Of a stretch of DNA of 64,000 nt, positions 37,568 through 46,243 are shown in pieces. Source of the DNA: Streptomyces monashensis (GTDB lineage Bacteria > Actinomycetota > Actinomycetes > Streptomycetales > Streptomycetaceae); contig NZ_MLYO01000055.1 in NCBI RefSeq assembly GCF_001866665.1, forward strand, positions 124,001 to 188,000, given 5' to 3'. A model generated the notes under the pieces. It searched no databases. It was given only the letters and a program-made list of their open reading frames with translations, and was not told the origin of the DNA. Both the position numbers and the translations under genes were made by a program. Each line of letters starts with the position of its first letter. Position 1 is the stretch's first letter.

Positions 37568-38463
37568 TCCTCCGGGAACGGCCGTCCGGTGACGACCGCC
37601 GTGATCGTCGTCCCGCGCGCGTAGGCGCCTTCTTCCGCGCGGGTGACAAGGGCGTAGAGCAACTTGGCGACATAGAGACGTTCGACGGGCAGTCCGTGAC
37701 GGTCCTCGAAGTCCCGGGCGAATGCGTGCAGTTCGGGGGTCGTGCGCGCGTACCCGCCGAAATGGAAGCGCTCGTCGAGGGACCAGTCGCCGGTACGGCC
37801 GCCGAAGGCACGTTCCTGCAGTGCCTCGGTGTCGCCCTCCAGGAAGCCGCCCCTGAGGACGGGCACGCCGAGCGCGCTCTGCCCGGGGGCGAGTCCCGCG
37901 GCGAGTCCCGCCAGGGTGCCGCCGGTGCCGCAGGCGACGGCCACGACGTCCGTGTGCCCGCGCAGCTCCTCGCCGAGGGCCCGGCAGCCGTGCACGGCCG
38001 CGCTGTTGCTGCCGCCCTCGGGGACGACGTACGCCTCCTCGGCGTCGGCCGCGCGCAGGACCGCGGCCAGGGTCTCCGGCTCGGTCTTGCGGCGATACGT
38101 CGATCTGTCGACGAACTGCAGCCGCATGCCGTGGGCCGCGCACCGGGCGAGGGACGGGTTGAGCGGGCGTCCGGCCAGCTCCTCGCCGCGCACCACACCC
38201 GTGGTCGGCAGCCCGAGCAGGCGGCCCGCGGCGGCGGTGGCCCGCAGATGGTTGGACCAGGCCCCGCCGAAGGTGACCAGCGGCCGCCCGCCCGCCGCAG
38301 CGATGTTCGGCACCAGCTTGCGCCACTTGTTGCCGATCAGCTCGGGGTGGATGAGATCGTCCCGTTTGAGCAGCAGGCGCAGGCCGTGCCGCTCGAACCG
38401 CTCGTCCCGTATCTCGTGGAGAGGGGAGGGAAGGCGGGGCGCGAGGGAGTCGGGGCCGGTCAC
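37564..38463 (-). CDS. PLP-dependent enzyme, D-cysteine desulfhydrase/ACC deaminase family
   Basis: 299-residue fold-type II PLP enzyme. The PLP-lysine lies in LIGNKWRKL, the phosphate-binding Gly loop in VACGTGGTLAGLA, and FGGAWSNHLRATA matches the substrate Asn/Ser region of the family. True ACC deaminase and D-cysteine desulfhydrase cannot be separated by eye, so specificity is left open. It overlaps the convergent antiporter gene by 4 bp. Confidence 0.85.
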   Translation of the reverse strand: MTGPDSLAPRLPSPLHEIRDERFERHGLRLLLKRDDLIHPELIGNKWRKLVPNIAAAGGRPLVTFGGAWSNHLRATAAAGRLLGLPTTGVVRGEELAGRPLNPSLARCAAHGMRLQFVDRSTYRRKTEPETLAAVLRAADAEEAYVVPEGGSNSAAVHGCRALGEELRGHTDVVAVACGTGGTLAGLAAGLAPGQSALGVPVLRGGFLEGDTEALQERAFGGRTGDWSLDERFHFGGYARTTPELHAFARDFEDRHGLPVERLYVAKLLYALVTRAEEGAYARGTTITAVVTGRPFPED

Positions 38464-38504
38464 ACCTCATTGTCGCCCGGCGCGGCTGCCCGGCCGCACC
38501 GGCG

Positions 38505-39098
38505 CTACCCCTTCAGCCGCCCCCCGACCCGCGTGCGCAGCCAGTCCATCGTGAAGCCCCGCGGGTCCACCTTCCCCGGCTGCCACTCCAGATGCCCGAT
38601 GACCGAGCGCTCCGTCCAGCCGTGCCGCCGGCACACCGCTGCCGCCGCGCGCGTGATCGCCTCCAGCTGGGCGTCCGGCCAGGGGTCCGCGCCGGTGCCG
38701 AGGTTCTCGCACTCGAAGCCGTAGAAGTGCCGGTTGCCGTCGGTGTCCGCCGCGTTGTCCGGCGGCAGCGTCCGCTCGGCGATCACCGCGCGCAGCACGT
38801 CGTCGTCGCCGAGCCCGGCATGGTCGGCACGGCCGTAGCCGACCAGGTGGACCGTGCCGTCCTTGGTGACCACGCCGTGGCACAGCGGGCCCGGCTGCGC
38901 CCGGTAGCCGTCCCGGCAGAGCCGCACCGTGGCCGCGCTGCCCCGGGTCACCGTGTGATGGATCATCACGCCGTGCACCGGACCCCACGGGCCCTTGTGG
39001 TTGCGATGGTGGTGCCGCCAGTCGCCGACCTCGACGACCGTGACGCCCTCGGCCCGCAGAACGTCCAGAAACGTGCTCGCGGACATGGGTGGGGCCAT
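38505..39098 (-). CDS. N-acetylmuramoyl-L-alanine amidase (Amidase_2)
   Basis: 197-residue zinc amidase/PGRP-like domain. Zinc ligands are in IHHTVTRG (His), HFYGFECENLG and GHLEWQPGKVDP (His, Lys). It would cleave the amide bond between muramic acid and the peptide. No signal peptide is seen, so it may act in the cytoplasm, be prophage-derived, or be released by lysis; it has no phage neighbours. Confidence 0.88.
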   Translation of the reverse strand: MAPPMSASTFLDVLRAEGVTVVEVGDWRHHHRNHKGPWGPVHGVMIHHTVTRGSAATVRLCRDGYRAQPGPLCHGVVTKDGTVHLVGYGRADHAGLGDDDVLRAVIAERTLPPDNAADTDGNRHFYGFECENLGTGADPWPDAQLEAITRAAAAVCRRHGWTERSVIGHLEWQPGKVDPRGFTMDWLRTRVGGRLKG

Positions 39099-39199
39099 AA
39101 CGCCTCCTTCGTGTTCGCTCCATCCTGTGGCGGGCCCCTACCGAAAAACGGATGTCCCGGACACCTCGTTCGCGCGCTGTGCGAGCCGATCCGGACAGC

Positions 39200-39330
39200 C
39201 TGCACGTGCAGAAAGGACCTGTGAGCTGTATGAGGTCCCCTTTCATGCCCAGCCGTCCGATGATCCAATCCCGCTCTTTCGGGTAATGGCGACGACACGT
39301 TCCGTGATGGAAGGCTCGGTCCCGAGACCG
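39200..39330. promoter_or_regulatory. Palindromes upstream of the encapsulin gene
   Basis: The 279-bp gap before the encapsulin contains two inverted repeats: a perfect 12-bp palindrome CTGCACGTGCAG (39200-39211) and CGGTC-CCGA-GACCG (39317-39330). Either may be an operator or a leader hairpin. No regulator can be assigned. Confidence 0.45.
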
Positions 39331-39377
39331 GTGCCCGTGTGATCCGGCACCAGCCATACATGGGAGGACATTTCCTT

Positions 39378-40784
39378 ATGTCGGTAGGCGAAGAGGTCCG
39401 CACGGACGAGGGCAAGCCGCAGCAGTCCCTCGGGACAGCGGCCGCGCGGAACCTGGCCACCACCACCAAGTCCGTTCCGCAGATGCAGGAGATCAGCTCC
39501 CGCTGGCTGCTGCGCACGCTCCCGTGGGTGGACCTCAAGGGCGGCACGTACCGCGTCAACAGGCGCCTGGCGTACACCGTCGGCGACGGCCGCATCACCT
39601 TCGTGAAGACAGGAGACCAGGTCCAGGTCATCCCGGCCGAACTGGGCGAGCTGCAGGCCCTGCGCGCGTACGGCGACGAGGAGGTGCTGTCGGAGCTGGC
39701 CCGGCGCTGCCGCCAGCGCGACTTCGCTCCCGGGGAAGTCATCGCCGACTTCGGCAACCCGGCCAACGAGGTGTACCTGCTGGCGCACGGCAGGGTCGCG
39801 AAGGTCGGCACCGGCCCCTACGGCGACGACGCCGTCCTCGGAGTCCTCGCCGACGGCGCCTACTTCGGCGAGGCGGCGCTGCTGGACCCGGACGCCATCT
39901 GGGAGTTCACCGTCCGCGCGGACACCCCCACCACCGTGCTCATCCTCAGCCGCCAGGACTTCGAGCAGGTCGCGGAGCGCTCGGACAGCCTGCGCGGGCA
40001 CCTGGAGCAGCTGCGCGCGGTGCCCGAGCAGCGGACCAACAAGTACGGCGAGAAGGAGGTCGAGCTGAAGGCCGGCCACACCGGCGAGCCCGACATCCCG
40101 CACACCTTCGTCGACTACGAGCCGAGCCCGCGCGAGTACGAGCTGAGCATCGCCCAGACCGTGCTGCGCATCCACACGCGCGTGGCCGACCTGTACAACC
40201 AGCCGATGAACCAGACCGAGCAGCAGCTGCGGCTCACGGTCGAGGCGCTCAAGGAGCGCCAGGAGCACGAGCTGATCAACAACCGCGACTTCGGCCTGCT
40301 CAACAACTGCGAGTACGACCAGCGGATCCAGCCGCACGACGGCGTGCCCAGCCCGGACGACATGGACGAGCTGCTCAGCCGCCGCCGCAGCACCAAGCTG
40401 TTCCTGGCCCACCCGCGCGCGATCGCCGCGTTCGGGCGCGAGCTGAACAAGCGCGGCCTGGTCCCCGAGAGCATCGACGTCAACGGCAACCGCATCCCGA
40501 CCTGGCGCGGTGTGCCGATCTACCCGTGCAACAAGATCCCGGTCACCGAGCAGCGCACCACGTCGATCATCGCGATGCGCACCGGCGAGGACGAGCAGGG
40601 CGTGATCGGCCTGCGGCAGTCGGGCATCCCGGACGAGATCGAGCCGAGCCTCTCGGTGCGGTTCATGGGGATCAACGAACAGGCCATCATCAACTACCTG
40701 GTGACGGCCTACTACTCGGCCGCCGTGCTGGTGCCGGACGCGCTCGGGGTACTGGAGAACGTCGAGATCGGCCGGTGGGGGTGA
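39378..40784 (+). CDS. eshA: Family 2B encapsulin shell protein (EshA-like, HK97 fold with cNMP-binding insert)
   Basis: 468-residue nanocompartment shell protein. Residues 1-40 form a flexible N-terminal arm, 40-95 and 225-468 the HK97-type capsid domains ([22 protein letters not shown], split, and [24 protein letters not shown], split), and about 100-205 an inserted cyclic-nucleotide-binding domain (FGEAALL at 163-169). This matches Streptomyces EshA/mycobacterial Srp1-type family 2B encapsulins. GGGAGGA (39362-39368) 9 nt upstream supports ATG 39378; the GTG at 39339 is weaker. The downstream polyprenyl synthase gene on the same strand is its probable cargo. Older annotations call such proteins cNMP-binding regulators. 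Confidence 0.92.
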   Translation: MSVGEEVRTDEGKPQQSLGTAAARNLATTTKSVPQMQEISSRWLLRTLPWVDLKGGTYRVNRRLAYTVGDGRITFVKTGDQVQVIPAELGELQALRAYGDEEVLSELARRCRQRDFAPGEVIADFGNPANEVYLLAHGRVAKVGTGPYGDDAVLGVLADGAYFGEAALLDPDAIWEFTVRADTPTTVLILSRQDFEQVAERSDSLRGHLEQLRAVPEQRTNKYGEKEVELKAGHTGEPDIPHTFVDYEPSPREYELSIAQTVLRIHTRVADLYNQPMNQTEQQLRLTVEALKERQEHELINNRDFGLLNNCEYDQRIQPHDGVPSPDDMDELLSRRRSTKLFLAHPRAIAAFGRELNKRGLVPESIDVNGNRIPTWRGVPIYPCNKIPVTEQRTTSIIAMRTGEDEQGVIGLRQSGIPDEIEPSLSVRFMGINEQAIINYLVTAYYSAAVLVPDALGVLENVEIGRWG

Positions 40785-40896
40785 CGTTTCCGCACTTCGG
40801 GGCCGTGTTCCCGCCCGCCCGCGCGGGTAGACCCTCGGCACACGTGCCCGGTCGGTCCGGCGACGCCGGCGTCCGGGGACCTGGCGAGGGGGAGAC

Positions 40897-42102
40897 ATGG
40901 CCGAGTTCATGACGGAGACCGAAGAGCGTTCCCCCGCCGTGCCGCACCCCGGCACGGCGGGGGAGGCCCCGGGGGACACGCACGCCAAGCAGAAGACGCA
41001 GGACGCCCAGCTCGGGCGGAGCGGGCAGGACAGGGCGGAGAACGGCGACGGCGGTCCGGCCGATGGTGCGGAGGGCCACGAGGCGGCGGCGCTGCTGGAG
41101 CGCACCAGGGCCGTGGTCGACCCCGAGCTGCGCGCGGCACTCGAATCACTGCCCGGCTCCCTGCGCCGCATCGCCCTCTACCACTTCGGCTGGCAGCACG
41201 TCGACGGCAGCCCGGCGGAGGCGGGCGGCGGCAAGGCCATAAGGCCCGCGCTCGTCCTGGCCGCGGCAGCCGCCCTCGGCGGCCCGGCGGCCCGCACGGC
41301 GGCCGTCCCGGCGGCGGTGGCGGTCGAACTGGTCCACAACTTCACGCTGTTGCACGACGACGTGATGGACCGGGACACCTCCCGCCGGCACCGCCCCACG
41401 GCCTGGACGGTGTTCGGCGACACCGACGCGATCCTCGCCGGGGACGCCCTGCTGGCCCTGGCCCTGCGGCTGCTCGCCGAGGACCCGCACCCGGCCGGCG
41501 GCCCGGCCGCGGCCCGGCTCGCGAGCTGCGTGGTGGAGCTGTGCGCCGGGGAGCACACCGACACCGACCTGGAACACCGTGCACCGGACGAGGTCACCCT
41601 CGACGAGGTGCTGGCCATGGCCGAGGCGAAGACCGGGGCTCTGCTGGGCTGCGCCTGTGCCCTCGGCGCGCTGTACGCGGGCGCGGGGCCCCAGGAGGTC
41701 GCCGCGCTGGACGACTTCGGCCGCCAGGCCGGGCTCGCCTTCCAGCTGATCGACGACGTCATCGGCATATGGGGCGACCCGCGGCGCACCGGGAAGCCCG
41801 CCGGGGCGGACCTCGCGGCCCGGAAGAAGTCGCTGCCGGTGGTGGCGGCGCTCGCGTCCGGTACGCAGGCGGCGGCCGAGCTGACCGAGCTGTACGCCAC
41901 GCCGTACGTCACCGGGGACGCCGACGGCATCGCGCGGACGGCGCTGGCCGTGGAGCGGGCCGGCGGCCGGGACTGGGCGCAGACCGAGGCGGCCGACCGG
42001 ATGGCCCGCGCCATGCAGGAGCTGGCCCGCGCGGTTCCCGGCCCGGAGGCGGCGGAAGGCCTGCTGGCGCTCGCCGAGTTCGTGACCCGGCGCAGCGCGT
42101 AG
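40897..42102 (+). CDS. Polyprenyl diphosphate synthase, probable encapsulin cargo
   Basis: 401 residues: a disordered, charged Gly/Ala/Pro/Glu-rich N-terminal extension (about residues 1-62) and a trans-prenyltransferase domain. The first Asp-rich motif is DDVMD (154-158) and the second begins at D286-D287 (DDVIGIWGD), with KSLPVVAAL following, so the enzyme should condense isopentenyl diphosphate with allylic diphosphates to a short-chain product (geranyl to geranylgeranyl range). The catalytic core has normal length, the extension is extra. It lies 112 bp after the encapsulin with a good ribosome site (GAGGGGGAG) and no obvious own promoter. Cargo loading via the extension is inference from known family 2B operons. 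Confidence 0.9.
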   Translation: MAEFMTETEERSPAVPHPGTAGEAPGDTHAKQKTQDAQLGRSGQDRAENGDGGPADGAEGHEAAALLERTRAVVDPELRAALESLPGSLRRIALYHFGWQHVDGSPAEAGGGKAIRPALVLAAAAALGGPAARTAAVPAAVAVELVHNFTLLHDDVMDRDTSRRHRPTAWTVFGDTDAILAGDALLALALRLLAEDPHPAGGPAAARLASCVVELCAGEHTDTDLEHRAPDEVTLDEVLAMAEAKTGALLGCACALGALYAGAGPQEVAALDDFGRQAGLAFQLIDDVIGIWGDPRRTGKPAGADLAARKKSLPVVAALASGTQAAAELTELYATPYVTGDADGIARTALAVERAGGRDWAQTEAADRMARAMQELARAVPGPEAAEGLLALAEFVTRRSA

Positions 42103-42364
42103 GGCTCCGCCGGGGGCGCCGTGAGGGGAGGCGCCGCGAGGTGCCGTCGGTCGGCTGCGGCGCCGTCGTGGCCGGTCGCGCCCGCGCGGCGGCAGCCGGA
42201 GAGACCCCGGACCCCGGTCGCCGTGCGGCTCCTGACCCCGTGCGGCGACCGGGGCTCCGGTCAGGCGGTCCCCGCACATCCCCACAGTGTGCGGGGCCCG
42301 CCGCTGTGCGCGGGTCGACGGAGAGCCGTATGGTCCCGGAGCGCCGACGCCGTACCGTAAGCGC

Positions 42365-42697
42365 ATGCCGAAACTGCCCCCCATCTTCCACATCACCGAA
42401 CGCTCCCTGTGGGAAGCGGCCCGCGAGCGCGGCAGCTACGAGGTGTCCACGCGCGGCCGCACTCTTCAGGAAGAGGGCTTCATCCACTTCTCCACGCGCG
42501 AACAGCTCCCGCGCGTCGCCGCCTTCCTCTACGGCGACTACGACGGCCCGGACGAACTGGTCGTGCTCGTCGTGGACCCGGCCCTGGTCGGCGTGCCGGT
42601 GAAGTACGAGGCCATGGAGCCGGACGGCGAGGAGTTCCCGCACGTGTACGGGCCGCTGCCCGCCGACGCGGTGGTGGAGGTGCAGCCCTGGGGGTGA
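42365..42697 (+). CDS. DUF952 domain protein
   Basis: 110-residue protein with the DUF952 signature FHITERSLWEAARERG, EEGFIHFSTREQLPRVA and FPHVYGPLPADAV. The domain resembles ADP-ribosyltransferase-like folds of unknown activity. ATG 42365 lies 6 bp after TACCGT (42353-42358), suggesting a leaderless transcript. The preceding 262 bp (42103-42364) hold no supported gene. Confidence 0.85.
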   Translation: MPKLPPIFHITERSLWEAARERGSYEVSTRGRTLQEEGFIHFSTREQLPRVAAFLYGDYDGPDELVVLVVDPALVGVPVKYEAMEPDGEEFPHVYGPLPADAVVEVQPWG

Positions 42698-42815
42698 GGG
42701 CGCGGGGGCGTGCGCCGGCGGAACGGGCCCGTCACCGCGCCGGCGCGGGTGCGTGCCCGCCGCGCTCGCCGGCCGACCGGGGCACGGCATCCGGGCACGC
42801 CGCACTCGTGTGCTT

Positions 42816-43577
42816 CTACGCGCCGCCGTCCCGGTGAGCGGTCGGCAGGCCGCCCGTCTCCGGGTCGCGGCCGGTCAGGCAGTAGACGCCGCCGGCCGGG
42901 TCGCGCATCACCGACCAGTGCGGGCCGTGCGACACCGGGACGGCTCCCAGCTCCTCGTGCCGGGCCCGGACCGCGGGGATGTCCGCGCAGGCGAGGTCGA
43001 GATGGGCGGCGGCGGGTCGCTCGGAGCCGAGCCGCTGGAGCAGGATCCGCACGGGCAGTCCCGCCGGCGGCCGCAGCGTCTCGAACTCCGGCCGGGACCC
43101 GGCCAGCCGCTCCCAGCCCGTCAGCGCGGCCCAGAAGTCCGACTCGGCGGCGTACGCGGACGGCGGGATGTCGAGGCAGACCTGGTCCAGCCGGCTGCCC
43201 GCCGTCACGGGCGGCCGTACCGCCTCGCCGTGCCAGGGCACCAGGCAGAACAACTGCCCGGCGGGGGAACGCAGTACGGCCCGGTCGCCGTGGTCCCCGA
43301 CCGGGTCCGCACCGAGGGCGCGGGCCGCCCCGGCCGACTCCCGCACGTCCTCCACGCACAGGTCGAGATGGGCGCCGCCGTCCCCCTCGGCGAGCCCCTG
43401 GAGCTTCACACACGCGTCCGCCCCGGTGGCCGGGTCGGGCAGCAGGGTCAGGAACTCGCCCCGCTCGCCCCGGGGTTCGGACGGCCGGGTGCCGGTGACC
43501 GCGGTCCAGAAGGCGCGGGCCTCGGACAGCCGGCCGGCGGGACGGTCGGCGAAGGCGTACGTCCAGCGAATGATCAT
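42816..43577 (-). CDS. Two-domain VOC-family protein
   Basis: 253 residues forming two glyoxalase/bleomycin-resistance-type (VOC) domains (about 5-120 and 135-245) with repeated strands such as AHLDLCVEDV and AHLDLACADI and the GDHGDRAVLRSPAGQLFCLVP, split, pattern. Substrate is unknown; a drug-binding or metal-dependent isomerase role is possible. ATG 43577 starts MIIRWTYAFAD. It is followed upstream by a second VOC gene. Confidence 0.82.
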   Translation of the reverse strand: MIIRWTYAFADRPAGRLSEARAFWTAVTGTRPSEPRGERGEFLTLLPDPATGADACVKLQGLAEGDGGAHLDLCVEDVRESAGAARALGADPVGDHGDRAVLRSPAGQLFCLVPWHGEAVRPPVTAGSRLDQVCLDIPPSAYAAESDFWAALTGWERLAGSRPEFETLRPPAGLPVRILLQRLGSERPAAAHLDLACADIPAVRARHEELGAVPVSHGPHWSVMRDPAGGVYCLTGRDPETGGLPTAHRDGGA

Positions 43578-43642
43578 GTCCCGGAGTGTAGGCGCGAACT
43601 CCCGCACCGTCGCCGGGAATGCACCGCGCCCGCTGCCGTCTC

Positions 43643-44059
43643 CTACTCCGCGGGCCGCTGGAGGAAGCGCAGCTGGTTGCCCGCCGGGTCGCGGAAGGCG
43701 CAGTCGCGCACCCCGTACGGCTGGTCGGTCGGCTCCTGGAGCACGTCGGCGCCGGACTCGCGCACCCGCTCGAACAGGGCGTCGCAGTCCTCGGTCGTGA
43801 AGATGACGCCCCGGAGCATGCCCTTGGCGAGCAGTTCGGCCATCGCCTGCCGGTCGGCGGGGGAGGCGTCGGGGTTCGCGCCCGGGGGCTCCAGCACGAT
43901 CTCGACGTCCGGCTGGAGCGGCGAGCCCAGCGTCACCCAGCGCATGCCCTCGAAGCCCACGTCGTTGCGGACCTCCAGGCCGAGCACGTCGCGGTAGAAG
44001 GCGAGCGCCTTGTCGTGGTCGTCCACCGAGATGAAGCACTGCTTGAGTTTCACGTCCAT
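43643..44059 (-). CDS. VOC-family (glyoxalase-like) protein
   Basis: 138-residue single VOC-domain protein of the YraH/glyoxalase type: DHDKALAFYRDVLGLEV near the N-terminus and FRDPAGNQLRFLQRP near the C-terminus, which supply the metal-ligand Glu/His region. The neighbouring AraC gene on the same strand upstream makes a regulator/effector pair likely, as is common for these proteins. Confidence 0.87.
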   Translation of the reverse strand: MDVKLKQCFISVDDHDKALAFYRDVLGLEVRNDVGFEGMRWVTLGSPLQPDVEIVLEPPGANPDASPADRQAMAELLAKGMLRGVIFTTEDCDALFERVRESGADVLQEPTDQPYGVRDCAFRDPAGNQLRFLQRPAE

Positions 44060-44161
44060 GACCTCACGCTAGGCCCGTGCGGGCGCGGACGCGCGGGACT
44101 CGGTGCGGCGGGGCGGACACGGGATACGGTACGGCGGGGCGGACGCCGAGGTGCCGGGGGG

Positions 44162-44563
44162 TCAGTACGGTCTGCGGCGCGGGCGGGTGAACGTACGGGC
44201 CACGCAGGACGGGATCACCGCGCTCTCCTCGTGGTCCCGGGCGCGGTAGGCGCTCGGTGTCTCCCCGACCAGCTCGGTGAAGCGGGAGCTGAAGGAGCCG
44301 AGCGACGTACAGCCCACGGCGAGGCACACCTCGGTCACCGTGAGGTCGCCCCGGCGCAGCAGTGCCTTGGCCCGCTCGATCCTGCGCGTCATCAGATAGC
44401 TGTACGGCGTCTCGCCGAAGGCCTTGCGAAAGCTGCGCTGGAAGTGGCCCGGGGACATGTGGGCGCCCCGGGCCAGCTCGGTCATGTCCAGCGGCTCGGC
44501 GTACTCACGATCCATCCGGTCGCGCACGCGGCGCAGCCGTCTGAGGTCCTCCAGCACGGTCAT
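44162..44563 (-). CDS. AraC-type transcriptional regulator
   Basis: 133-residue protein consisting almost solely of an AraC double HTH (ARGAHMSPGHFQRSFRKAFG and CTSLGSFSSRFTELVGETP). It has no sensing domain. GGAGG 6-10 nt upstream supports ATG 44563. It lies directly upstream of the VOC gene and probably controls it. Confidence 0.88.
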   Translation of the reverse strand: MTVLEDLRRLRRVRDRMDREYAEPLDMTELARGAHMSPGHFQRSFRKAFGETPYSYLMTRRIERAKALLRRGDLTVTEVCLAVGCTSLGSFSSRFTELVGETPSAYRARDHEESAVIPSCVARTFTRPRRRPY

Positions 44564-44670
44564 CGATGCCTCCACGGTCGCGTTCACAGCGTGGCACAGG
44601 GCACTGACACCGGGAGATACGACGTTTCCGCACACGAGCGCACAACAGAGTCCCCCATCTTCGACACGCC

Positions 44671-44692
44671 GTTCGCCTTCAGTTCTCCGTAC
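44671..44692 (+). promoter_or_regulatory. PHO-box-like direct repeat before pit
   Basis: Two consecutive 11-bp units, GTTCGCCTTCA (44671-44681) and GTTCTCCGTAC (44682-44692), match the Streptomyces PhoP direct-repeat unit G-T/G-T-C-A-Y-Y-Y at the leading GTTC and CC positions. They lie 29 bp before the phosphate transporter start. The units are degenerate, so moderate support. Confidence 0.55.
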
Positions 44693-44720
44693 ATTGGCCT
44701 GCCCTTGTCAGCCTTGCGGA

Positions 44721-45875
44721 ATGGACCACATCACGTTCCTCGTGGCGGTCGTCATCGTCACGGCTCTGGCGTTCGACTTCACGAACGGATTCCACGACAC
44801 CGCGAACGCGATGGCCACCTCCATCGCCACCGGTGCGCTCAGACCGCGTATAGCGGTCCTGGTCAGTGGAGTCCTCAACATCGTCGGCGCCTTCCTGTCC
44901 ACCGAGGTCGCGAAGACGATCTCCGGCGGGATCGTGGACGACGCACTGGTCAGCCCAGCGATGATCTTCGCGGGGCTGGTCGGGGCGATCCTGTGGAACC
45001 TGGTGACCTGGCTCGCCGGACTCCCCTCCAGCTCCTCCCACGCCCTCTTCGGCGGTCTGATCGGCGCGGTCTGGGTCGGCGCGGGTTCGCACGGCGTGCA
45101 CCTCGACAAGGTTGTCGAGAAGGTGCTCCTCCCCGCGGTGGTCTCCCCGGTCGTAGCCGGTGTCGCGGCGCTGGTGGCCACCTACCTCGCCTACAGGCTC
45201 AGCGCCCGCGCCCGCCAGGACTCGGTGACGAAGGGCTTCCGGCTCGGCCAGATCGCCTCCGCCTCCCTGGTCTCGCTGGCCCACGGCACGAACGACGCGC
45301 AGAAGACCATGGGCGTCATCACGCTGACCCTGATCTCGGCGGGCGCGCTCGGCCATGACGCGGGCCCGCCGGTGTGGGTGATCGGCTCGGCGGGCGTGGC
45401 CATCGGCCTCGGCACCTACCTGGGCGGCTGGCGGATCATCCGCACCATGGGCAAGGGCCTCGCGGAGATCCAGTCCCCGCAGGGCTTCGCCGCCGAGACC
45501 GCGTCCACGGCGGTGATCCTCACCTCCGCCCACCTCGGCTTCGCGCTGTCCACCACGCAGGTCGCCTCCGGCAGCATCCTCGGCGCGGGCCTGGGCCGCC
45601 GGCTCGCGGAGGTCCGCTGGGGCGTGGCCGGCCGCATGGTGCTGGCCTGGCTGATCACGCTGCCCGCGGCGGCGCTGGTCGGCGGCCTCGCGGCGAGCGT
45701 CGTCAAGCACGGCGGCGACGTCGGTACGGCCGTGATCGCGCTGGTCGCCCTGGCCCTCGCCGGGGTCATCGTCGCCGCGTCCCGCCGCAACCCGGTGCGC
45801 GCCGACAACGTCAACGACCACCACGAGGTCGCCCTTCGCACCTCGGCCCCGACCAAGGTCGGCACGGCCGCCTGA
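44721..45875 (+). CDS. pit: Pit-family low-affinity inorganic phosphate transporter
   Basis: 384-residue polytopic membrane protein with the repeated PiT signatures FDFTNGFHDTANAMATSIATG (split) in the N-half and SLAHGTNDAQKTMGVITL in the C-half, consistent with an inverted repeat transporter for phosphate with metal or proton. A weak GCGGA precedes ATG 44721. The small membrane protein downstream starts 17 bp after the stop. Confidence 0.93.
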   Translation: MDHITFLVAVVIVTALAFDFTNGFHDTANAMATSIATGALRPRIAVLVSGVLNIVGAFLSTEVAKTISGGIVDDALVSPAMIFAGLVGAILWNLVTWLAGLPSSSSHALFGGLIGAVWVGAGSHGVHLDKVVEKVLLPAVVSPVVAGVAALVATYLAYRLSARARQDSVTKGFRLGQIASASLVSLAHGTNDAQKTMGVITLTLISAGALGHDAGPPVWVIGSAGVAIGLGTYLGGWRIIRTMGKGLAEIQSPQGFAAETASTAVILTSAHLGFALSTTQVASGSILGAGLGRRLAEVRWGVAGRMVLAWLITLPAAALVGGLAASVVKHGGDVGTAVIALVALALAGVIVAASRRNPVRADNVNDHHEVALRTSAPTKVGTAA

Positions 45876-45892
45876 ACCCCCGGGAGTCCCCC

Positions 45893-46135
45893 ATGCATGT
45901 CGACTGGTCCGCCCTCGGCCGCGTGGCCGCGGTCAGCCTCGGCGTCACGGTCGCCGTGGTCGTCGTCTTCACCCTCGGCGTCCTCGGCCTGTCCCGCGCC
46001 GACGCCGCGCGCGACGGCGCGGGCGGCGCCGGCGCAGGCGGCGCGGCCGGCCGCGCCCAGGCAGGCCTGTGCTTCCTCGCCTGCGCGGCGGTGGTGGCGT
46101 ACGGGATCTACTTGATCGTGCCGCAGTTCCACTGA
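45893..46135 (+). CDS. Small membrane protein co-transcribed with pit
   Basis: 80-residue protein with two hydrophobic helices (about 9-33 and 58-76) separated by a Gly/Ala-rich loop. No known domain. The GGGAG ribosome site and 17-bp gap to pit support an operon; it might be an accessory subunit. A bidirectional terminator follows. Confidence 0.75.
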   Translation: MHVDWSALGRVAAVSLGVTVAVVVVFTLGVLGLSRADAARDGAGGAGAGGAAGRAQAGLCFLACAAVVAYGIYLIVPQFH

Positions 46136-46153
46136 GCCGGTGCACGGACAAGC

Positions 46154-46185
46154 AGGCGCCCGGTCGACGAACCGACCGGGCGCCT
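46154..46185. terminator. Bidirectional terminator between pit operon and sodN
   Basis: Perfect 13-bp stem (46154-46166 with 46173-46185), loop of 6, flanked by AAG/CTT, between the convergent small membrane gene and sodN. Confidence 0.82.
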
Positions 46186-46243
46186 TGTCAGCCATCTCAA
46201 CCAAAGAGATTCAGGCCTTCTTCGTCTCCCAGAAGATCTTGTC
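46154..46243 (-). ncRNA. Possible s-SodF-like RNA from the sodN 3' end
   Basis: In S. coelicolor a stable RNA of about 90 nt processed from the 3' end of sodN mRNA pairs with sodF mRNA. The equivalent sodN 3' UTR with a terminal stem is present here. The extent is only a placement by analogy; no complementary sodF leader is in the window. Confidence 0.35.

Noticed and set aside
38505-39098. Amidase as a sign of a prophage
   Set aside because: No integrase, capsid, tail, portal or attachment site nearby; flanking genes are core metabolism and transport. The encapsulin is capsid-like in fold but is a known cellular family.
39378-40784. Annotation of this gene as a CRP-type transcription regulator
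   Set aside because: There is no DNA-binding winged helix after the cyclic-nucleotide domain; the rest matches HK97-type encapsulin sequence.
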